Assembly (NCBI GenBank): GCA_001805125.1
Contig: MHEF01000154.1
Coordinates: 52,899 to 80,721 of the forward strand
Length of the DNA stretch: 27,823 nt
Origin: Nitrospirae bacterium RBG_13_39_12
GTDB taxonomy: Bacteria > Nitrospirota > Thermodesulfovibrionia > Thermodesulfovibrionales > SM23-35
Direction: 5' to 3'
Shown: in pieces, positions 22,736 through 27,823 of the stretch
Layout of the letters: each line of letters starts with the position of its first letter
Position numbering within the stretch: position 1 is the stretch's first letter
Made by a program: the position numbers and the translations under genes
The notes under the pieces: generated by a model
What the model was told of the DNA's origin: nothing
Databases searched by the model: none
What the model saw: only the letters and a program-made list of their open reading frames with translations

Positions 22736-23098
22736 TCATATCTTTAAACGTTTAATTCGTAAACCTTCGGGTGTAATAATAATCAGGTTTTTGGCAATGT
22801 CTTTTTCCAGGATAGAGTGATAATATTTTTTAAATAGCGCCAGCGTTTCATCAACAGTGCGCTTATAAATTTTCACAACAATAATTCCTCCACATTTTTC
22901 AGGTGGAAACCGGAATATTCTGGAAAAATCCTTGTCCATTGTCACTATCACCCGTTTCTCTTTGCATGCTCTTCGATAGACCTCATCATCAGATATGCCG
23001 GAAAGTCCTGATTCTCTAATACTGAGCACATCATGACCGAGACTCTTAAGATACTCGATGATAGGATCAAAGATATTTTCATTCGCGAAAATCTTCAT
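22736..23098 (-). CDS. DUF5615 PIN-like protein (putative toxin)
   Basis: A 120-residue PIN-like protein: FANENIFDPIIEYLKSLGHDV, then DDEVYRRACKEKRVIVTMDKDFSRI with the acidic residues expected in the PIN-like active site (Glu 7 and the Asp pair in TMDKDF), and GGIIVVKI. DUF5615 genes are typically paired with DUF433 genes in a toxin-antitoxin-like arrangement, as here: its ATG overlaps the DUF433 stop by four bases. An RNase activity is inferred from the PIN-like fold; I see no direct proof of toxicity. Confidence 0.88.
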   Translation of the reverse strand: MKIFANENIFDPIIEYLKSLGHDVLSIRESGLSGISDDEVYRRACKEKRVIVTMDKDFSRIFRFPPEKCGGIIVVKIYKRTVDETLALFKKYYHSILEKDIAKNLIIITPEGLRIKRLKI

Positions 23099-23325
23099 GC
23101 AGTAACACCAGCCTCTTCATCAGCAAGGACTGAAGCATAGATTAAACAAGCCCTGATATCTTTATCAGTAATGTTAGGATATGCTCTCTTAATTCCTTCA
23201 TAACTTTCTCCAGCGGCGAGAAGATCGAGTATGATATGTACCGGTATTCTTGTGCCTTTAATACAAGGTTTACCGCTGCAAATCTTTGGATCACATACTA
23301 TTCTTTCAATTAATTTGTTTATCAT
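23095..23325 (-). CDS. DUF433 protein (putative antitoxin)
   Basis: A 76-residue DUF433 protein with the family signature RIVCDPKICSGKPCIKGTRIPV followed by ILDLLAAGESYEGIKRAYPNIT and DIRACLIYA, a helix-turn-helix-like fold. It is the first gene of the pair, with GGAGGG about six bases before the ATG, and probably acts as antitoxin and DNA-binding repressor of the DUF5615 gene. Confidence 0.9.
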   Translation of the reverse strand: MINKLIERIVCDPKICSGKPCIKGTRIPVHIILDLLAAGESYEGIKRAYPNITDKDIRACLIYASVLADEEAGVTA

Positions 23326-23546
23326 ATAACCCTCCTCTTCTTTTAAAAAGTTTCCATATCTTCCAGAATTTGAGTCATAAATTTAAGGCATCTAAAATCT
23401 TTAGATTCAAGCTTTTGTAACTGCTCACATTATACCATGTAAAATATCGCAATTTTCATCTGAGCAAGATTATGATCTTATGAGTGACACAGCATCGTTA
23501 AGGCTGTTGTGCGATAAAGGGAGGATTCTGTTCATATCGGTTGCTT

Positions 23547-24521
23547 TCAGGTTCTGCGTTCCAATTTTCTTCTGAGGATCTGCAGGCAGATGAGAACAGG
23601 GAGCAGAGGGAACTTTTTGTCATCATCAGGGTTATCCATTTTATCTTCGATTTCCTTGAGAAGATCTTTCAGACGCTCATCATCAGGAAATCTTTCGATT
23701 CCTTCAATCAGGGTTTTTTTTGCCTCATTTGTCCACCCTTGTATCCAACAAGCGTCTACCAAAATCAAATATGAATTAGGATCATTATGATACTTTCTGA
23801 AGCATTCCTGTGCTATCTCCAGAGCATCTGTATATAAGTTCATGTCACGATATGAGAAATAGAGTCCTTCCAAGGCTTCACTTCCAGGATACTCTAGGCC
23901 TATGCCTTTTTTAAAATAGACGGATGCTTCCTCAGGATAGCCTGTTAAAAGATAGCAATTTCCTATCATAATTAATAAATTTGGCTCCTCTGGAAATTTT
24001 TCTGAAATTCGCTGGTACATTAGTGAAGCATCTTCATAGCAGCCTAATGCAAACAAGGCAGTGCCTTTTCTAAGAAGTATGAATTCATTATTCGGGCTGT
24101 GCTTCAAAGCTTGGTCATAATATTTCAAGGATAGAGAATAAATTTTGAGGCCATCGTAAAAAATACCCATTCCGTACAAAAGATATATTGATTCCGGGAA
24201 TCTCTTTAACCCTTTTTCCAGAAACCGTTTAGCTTCCCGGTGATGTCCAATTTCCATTAAGGCTCTTCCTATCCCTAAATATTTATTTTCGCCATGTCTT
24301 CTCCATGGCAGCTTTTTATATATAACAAGTGCTTTTTTATATTCGCCATGTTCAAGAAGCTCCCATGCAAGCATTTCTCCCAGATCTTCCCATTCCATGG
24401 TGAGTTCTCTTTTCTCTTTGCGTGTTTTCGCATTTCTCAGTTTGCGCTGAATCGTATTCATTGCCTTCCTGAAGCTCTTAGGATCGGCAAGTTTCTCTGT
24501 AATACTGTTCTTATCTGTCAT
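23547..24521 (-). CDS. Tetratricopeptide-repeat protein
   Basis: A 324-residue protein with an N-terminal charged helix (KAMNTIQRKLRNAKTRKEK) and about seven TPR repeats of 34 residues (for example AKRFLEKGLKRFPESIYLLY, SLKYYDQALKHSPNNEFILL, ASVYFKKGIGLEYPGSEALE). It ends in a basic hydrophobic tail (LLPVLICLQILRRKLERR). I choose ATG 24521 (MTDKNSITEK) because GAGG lies eight bases before it and a TATAAT on the same strand (24545-24540) predicts transcription from about 24533. A TTG at 24563 would add 14 residues. Partner unknown; similar SEC-C-associated TPR proteins occur in accessory regions. Confidence 0.75.
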   Translation of the reverse strand: MTDKNSITEKLADPKSFRKAMNTIQRKLRNAKTRKEKRELTMEWEDLGEMLAWELLEHGEYKKALVIYKKLPWRRHGENKYLGIGRALMEIGHHREAKRFLEKGLKRFPESIYLLYGMGIFYDGLKIYSLSLKYYDQALKHSPNNEFILLRKGTALFALGCYEDASLMYQRISEKFPEEPNLLIMIGNCYLLTGYPEEASVYFKKGIGLEYPGSEALEGLYFSYRDMNLYTDALEIAQECFRKYHNDPNSYLILVDACWIQGWTNEAKKTLIEGIERFPDDERLKDLLKEIEDKMDNPDDDKKFPLLPVLICLQILRRKLERRT

Positions 24522-24673
24522 AAAATTATCCTCATCTAAATTATATAAGCAGACCTCCCCCAAGGAGTGTCATATATTTGGGACATTTCATAAGAGGAGG
24601 AGAGAAGCAAACAGAAAAGCAAAGCAGCAGTTTGAGAAAGAAAAAAAAACAGCTATTTTGTCACTTTCAAGGG

Positions 24674-24728
24674 CTGTCCCCTTTTCCTTTATTCCCATCA
24701 AGAGAAATAAATAGAACCGTCCCCTTTA
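24674..24728 (+). repeat. Pair of GTCCCC repeats next to the truncated restriction gene
   Basis: CTGTCCCCTTTT (24674-24685) and CCGTCCCCTTTA (24717-24728) are 43 bases apart. The second lies three bases from the premature stop of the restriction-modification fragment, so it probably marks the deletion or recombination endpoint. The rest of 24564-24731 has no open frame of note. Confidence 0.5.
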
Positions 24729-24731
24729 GTT

Positions 24732-25583
24732 TTATGAAAAGTTAGATGCCTTTCTTCCTTTCATAAAGTCTTTTATAATTCTTCCGAGTTTTTCCCTTGA
24801 GAATAATTCCGGAGGGATTAAGCCCTTTTCTGTCAAGAACCTGATGAAGATAATCCTTGTGATTAAACGAATGAGATTTGTTGCATTGCGTATCTCTTTA
24901 TCCTTTGCAGAATCATTGCTGTATTTATAATCATCAGGGAATTTAATCTTGTCCATTGCCCAGAAATACCAATGCTGGAGTTCTCCATAGAACTGCCTTG
25001 TTACTGGTTCAATGGAAAATGCCTCTTTTATACTTTCAAATAAAGAAAAGTCACCCTCACCTATCTGCTGAAGAAATGTCTTGTTCGTAAGTCTTGGACT
25101 TACAAAGAATGTGAGGCGTTTGAAATAGCTGAATCTGCGTCTTACACCCAGATATTCTGCATAGATAAGGGAGAAACGGAAGTTATTATCTGTATCGTGA
25201 AAGATAAAAATACCGGCATCTGACTGACTGTCCTTCAGAATTTTCTTTCCCTTTTCATACTGTGCTTTTTTACCGCTTCTTTCTGAAAGGGGCTGGCTTG
25301 CTTCAAAAGCACAAATGAGCATTTTCTCATCCACAAATCCCCCCATCCCCCCTTTGCTAAAGGGGGGTGAGGGGGGATTTTTACCTTGCGTAAACTGTAT
25401 CTCGCCGATCTTTATTCCGTTTTTAAAATATTCATCGTCATATTGAAACAACTCTTCTTTTCGTGGAGCGAAAGAACGATTTTTCTCTCGAAAGAAGTGG
25501 ACAAATTTATCGGGAGAAAAATCATTAATCAGGACATCCAGTATTTTTCTTGTACTGTTATGCGATTCCGGCATAATACTCAT
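24732..25583 (-). CDS. 3'-truncated restriction-modification protein (Eco57I-like N-terminal part)
   Basis: A 283-residue fragment resembling the N-terminal region of large Type II/IIG restriction-modification proteins: LDVLINDFSPDKFVHFFREKN, IGEIQF then FEASQPLSERSGKKAQYEKG, GIFIFHDTDNNFRFSLI, a central region and NLIRLITRIIFIRFLTEKGLIPPELF, where family members continue into the methyltransferase domain. Here the frame stops after GRIIKDFMKGRKASNFS, directly beside a GTCCCC repeat, so the catalytic part is missing. A PPSPPFSKGG-type insert is encoded by a palindromic element (about residues 68-83). Start ATG 25583, or GTG one codon earlier. It follows the AAA ATPase by 11 bases. Probably non-functional. 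Confidence 0.65.
   Translation of the reverse strand: MSIMPESHNSTRKILDVLINDFSPDKFVHFFREKNRSFAPRKEELFQYDDEYFKNGIKIGEIQFTQGKNPPSPPFSKGGMGGFVDEKMLICAFEASQPLSERSGKKAQYEKGKKILKDSQSDAGIFIFHDTDNNFRFSLIYAEYLGVRRRFSYFKRLTFFVSPRLTNKTFLQQIGEGDFSLFESIKEAFSIEPVTRQFYGELQHWYFWAMDKIKFPDDYKYSNDSAKDKEIRNATNLIRLITRIIFIRFLTEKGLIPPELFSREKLGRIIKDFMKGRKASNFS
25335..25380 (-). repeat. In-frame palindromic element inside the restriction gene
   Basis: A G/C-run palindrome: AAATCCCCCC...CCCCCCTTTGC facing its imperfect complement ending GGGGGGATTT. Within the minus-strand ORF it encodes a KNPPSPPFSKGGMGGF-type peptide without breaking the frame. Such peptides are recognisable in many unrelated proteins as the translation of a dispersed palindromic repeat. 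Confidence 0.75.
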
Positions 25584-25594
25584 CACAAGTTAAA

Positions 25595-26761
25595 TTATTT
25601 CAATATCTTGTCATTCCAGAGTTCATGGAGAAATTCACGCCATGGTATTATCTCTATTTTGCCGTGAATCCTTCTTTCTTTCTCATTGCAAACAACAATA
25701 CTTCTTTTAGGAGAATATGTATCCATAAAAGCGAACAAACCCCTTAAATCTCTTACATCAACATGATTCGTACCTTTTACTTCTATGGCTGTCTCGCCGT
25801 CTCTGGTAACATAATCTACTTCAAGACCAGACTTTGTCCTCCAGAAATTTATTCGAAAATCGTAACCCTTGTAAGACCGATATGCAACTATTTCCATAAG
25901 TAAAAAATGCTCAAACGCCCTACCGAACTCAGTCCCTTTTTCTTCCATCAAATATCTCTTATTAAGACAGCCGGCTACACCGACATCAAAGAGATAATAT
26001 TTTACTGCCTTAGTTATAACCTGTCGTGACTGCCTTTTTTTAAATGGTTCTATTCTAATAGCCATAAGTGTATCTATAAGTATCTGATAATATTCCTTGA
26101 CTGTCTTTGAATCTACGCCGCAATCTCGGGCAATATCAGCATAATTAGTAAGTTCACCATGAGAATAACCAAAAGCATCAAAAAATCTTGAAAACGCCGG
26201 GACATTACGGGTCAATCCCTCGGCAAAAACTTCTTCTTTTAGATAATCCTGAACATAGGCAGTTAGGGATTTTTTTGCGTTTTCGCTATTTTGCAAATAA
26301 TGCGAAGGAATTAAACCATGGTTCAGGCCGCGTAACAGGTTAAAATTATCTATTTCTGCTGTAACCAGAGGAAACATTTCATAACGCCATGCCCTGCCTC
26401 CCAAAAGATTAGCATGCCCTCGTTTTAATTTCCTGGCGCTTGACCCGCAGAGGATTATCTTTAAACCTTTGTTTTCTATCAGCCAATGCACTTCATCCAG
26501 CACATGAGGAACCTTTTGCACCTCGTCCAATATTATCGGATATTTAAGTAAAGTTTTATCTTTTGCTAAAAGCATCTCTCGTAACACGGCTGGATTCTTA
26601 GAAATTTTAAAAAACAAATCAGTTTTAAGAAAATCAAATACAATACTGTTGGGAAAACGTTTTTTCAAATATGTGCTTTTTCCCGTCTTCCTTGCGCCCC
26701 ATAAAAAAGCAGACTGCTTATCTGGCAGCTTGATATTAAGAATTCTTTTAAATTCTTTCAT
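25595..26761 (-). CDS. AAA+ ATPase with DUF4143 domain
   Basis: A 388-residue ATPase. The N-terminal P-loop domain has Walker A (WGARKTGKST), Walker B (YPIILDEVQKVP) and a sensor-like LCGSSARKLKR. The C-terminal DUF4143 domain contains EFGRAFEHFLLMEI and a PD-(D/E)XK-like core (SGLEVDYV, AIEVKG). The family is common in accessory regions; function is not settled. A consensus-like promoter lies upstream, with an operator-like palindrome between it and the ATG. The gene sits between the helicase and the restriction fragment and may have been inserted there. Confidence 0.9.
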   Translation of the reverse strand: MKEFKRILNIKLPDKQSAFLWGARKTGKSTYLKKRFPNSIVFDFLKTDLFFKISKNPAVLREMLLAKDKTLLKYPIILDEVQKVPHVLDEVHWLIENKGLKIILCGSSARKLKRGHANLLGGRAWRYEMFPLVTAEIDNFNLLRGLNHGLIPSHYLQNSENAKKSLTAYVQDYLKEEVFAEGLTRNVPAFSRFFDAFGYSHGELTNYADIARDCGVDSKTVKEYYQILIDTLMAIRIEPFKKRQSRQVITKAVKYYLFDVGVAGCLNKRYLMEEKGTEFGRAFEHFLLMEIVAYRSYKGYDFRINFWRTKSGLEVDYVTRDGETAIEVKGTNHVDVRDLRGLFAFMDTYSPKRSIVVCNEKERRIHGKIEIIPWREFLHELWNDKILK

Positions 26762-26778
26762 ATTGGAATAATATCCAT

Positions 26779-26826
26779 TTTAGTTTAACTAAATTGGAGT
26801 ATATCTCACTTTAGTAATTATGTCAA
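26779..26826 (-). promoter_or_regulatory. Strong promoter and palindromic operator candidate for the DUF4143 ATPase
   Basis: On the minus strand TTGACA (26826-26821), a 17-base spacer and TATACT (26803-26798). Downstream of the -10 is a 15-base palindrome (26779-26793, arms TTTAGTT/AACTAAA), and a third half-site TTTAGT sits in the spacer (26810-26815). Expected +1 is near 26791, inside the palindrome, a position suited to repression. Confidence 0.65.
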
Positions 26827-26909
26827 GAGGAATCAAAAAAACATCATTTAGTATATACCGGGCTAGTCGCATTCACTTTATCTTTATATGATTGGATGGA
26901 AAACAGCCA

Positions 26910-27823
26910 TTATAGTTTTTGATTCTCTATTGCTATAATTATTTCCTTAGATAAATCTTTCTGCCTGTCTTTTTCTTTCTGCAAATAATCTTTTCCAAGC
27001 TCATCTTTCAGAGACAATATCTCTTTAACTGATTTTTTGCGATTAGCATCATCTATATTTTCAAGGTTGGCTATGCGGCGCATAGTATAGTCAGATAGTG
27101 TGCCATAATCAATGATGTCCTCACGCAAGGTTCTTAAGAAATCCAAATACGGCAATAATTCTTCCCGTGGGTTCTTGATGAATGTATTAAGATTGTTCAA
27201 TGCCTTTTGTTCTAAACTTTGTTCACTTGTGGGTATGCGCTGGTATTCTCTAAATTTCTTTACTTTTTCATACCAATCCCAAAAATAACTACTTAAGGGA
27301 AGCTTGTTTTCATCTCTGGCGCAGGATATCTTGTCAAAAACTTCCTCAAGGGTCGTCTGATAAATCTGGTTGTCTTTTGCAGCATAGTATTTTACCCCGT
27401 GGATATACATTCTCCCTTTCTTAAGAAAAACCAATAGTTCACTTTCGGTATGCTTCTTAGCGACTTTTATGCGAGGCGGGAAATTCTTTAAATCTTCAAT
27501 AAGAGATGGATTCTCTTTTTTGATTTCTAAATATCTTGTCAGTACCTTTATATAAAAGCTTTCCTGCTCCAGATTATCCGGGTTTTGCTGGATTCTCTCA
27601 TACAGACCTGAAGGGGTGGGTTCTTCGTCAATATCAAATATCTTTGCATCTTCTCCTAAAGTATTATGAATCAAGAACATTTTGTTGCTTGCAATTTCCC
27701 TTGATTTAACCAGTTCAGAGCCTTTTTCTGTTGGAAAGAAATTAACGATATAAAGCTCATCAAAAACTTTTTTGCTGATACGGTTTATACGGCCAACTCT
27801 CTGAATTACACGGACAGGATTCC
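26910..27823 (-). CDS. SNF2-type helicase, C-terminal part (continues beyond the window)
   Basis: The frame is open to the right edge: the translation enters with NPVRVIQRVGRINRISKKVF, which is helicase motif VI (QRVGRINR) of superfamily 2, followed by a long helical C-terminal region with no further recognisable domain and a stop at 26910. About 304 residues are visible; the ATP-binding lobe lies outside the window. The ATG at 27680 is internal. SNF2-type helicases of this kind are frequent companions of restriction-modification methylases in defence islands, matching the truncated methylase-like gene downstream. Confidence 0.8.
   Translation of the reverse strand, partial: NPVRVIQRVGRINRISKKVFDELYIVNFFPTEKGSELVKSREIASNKMFLIHNTLGEDAKIFDIDEEPTPSGLYERIQQNPDNLEQESFYIKVLTRYLEIKKENPSLIEDLKNFPPRIKVAKKHTESELLVFLKKGRMYIHGVKYYAAKDNQIYQTTLEEVFDKISCARDENKLPLSSYFWDWYEKVKKFREYQRIPTSEQSLEQKALNNLNTFIKNPREELLPYLDFLRTLREDIIDYGTLSDYTMRRIANLENIDDANRKKSVKEILSLKDELGKDYLQKEKDRQKDLSKEIIIAIENQKL

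Noticed and set aside
21885..27823. Prophage or integrated plasmid
   Set aside because: No integrase, phage structural or replication genes and no duplicated tRNA end are visible within the window.
1..27823. CRISPR array
   Set aside because: No regularly spaced direct repeats with unique spacers were seen; the repeats present are palindromic elements or short tandem duplications.
24732..27823. A complete DISARM or BREX system
   Set aside because: Only a helicase fragment and a truncated methylase-like gene are visible; the diagnostic companion genes are absent.

Overview
The window looks like chromosome of an AT-rich, Gram-negative bacterium. An outer-membrane TonB receptor, a TonB-family protein and a periplasmic lytic transglycosylase argue for two membranes. 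The gene neighbourhoods (thrS-infC-rpmI; def-fmt-DUF116-PASTA-rpe-TPR; 6S RNA-rny-ymdB; tpiA-secG) resemble those of uncultured Nitrospirota (Thermodesulfovibrio-like) or neighbouring deep Gram-negative lineages. That placement is inference; no rRNA is present to fix it.

Positions 1-21.9 kb are mostly housekeeping. On the minus strand, a translation operon runs thrS -> infC -> rpmI and leaves the window on the left. Both thrS and infC appear to start at AUU/AUA codons. Diverging from it on the plus strand are def, an unrecognised 53-codon ORF, fmt, a DUF116 protein, a three-PASTA membrane protein, rpe and a TPR protein. Next come pgsA, a PDZ/radical-SAM (DUF512) protein, a lytic transglycosylase, nadA and a DUF1992 protein. 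A cobalamin riboswitch then precedes a btuB-like receptor and a TonB-family protein, a vitamin B12 uptake unit without its ABC transporter. Two inverted copies of a palindromic repeat flank a minus-strand alpha/beta hydrolase. An Fe-S-type ArsR/SufR-like regulator follows. A 750-base non-coding stretch holds a 6S-like RNA and a second long inverted repeat just ahead of rny. Then come ymdB, and convergent to it tpiA-secG.

Tandem tRNA-Gln(CUG) and tRNA-Glu(CUC) genes mark the junction to an accessory segment (22-27.8 kb). It contains a base-composition-deviant higBA toxin-antitoxin pair, a DUF433/DUF5615 toxin-antitoxin-like pair, a TPR protein, a 3'-truncated restriction-modification gene with an in-frame palindromic insert, an AAA+ DUF4143 ATPase with a strong promoter, and the C-terminal part of an SNF2-type helicase that continues beyond the right edge. 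Degenerate GTCCCC repeats lie between these genes.

Two cross-cutting signals stand out. First, several genes with no Shine-Dalgarno sequence have a -10 box only 5-8 bases before the start codon, which predicts leaderless mRNAs (def, lytic transglycosylase, tpiA, higB, the HTH regulator and probably the hydrolase). Other genes have strong Shine-Dalgarno sites. Second, thrS and infC share non-canonical AUH starts, which suggests operon-wide control by IF3.
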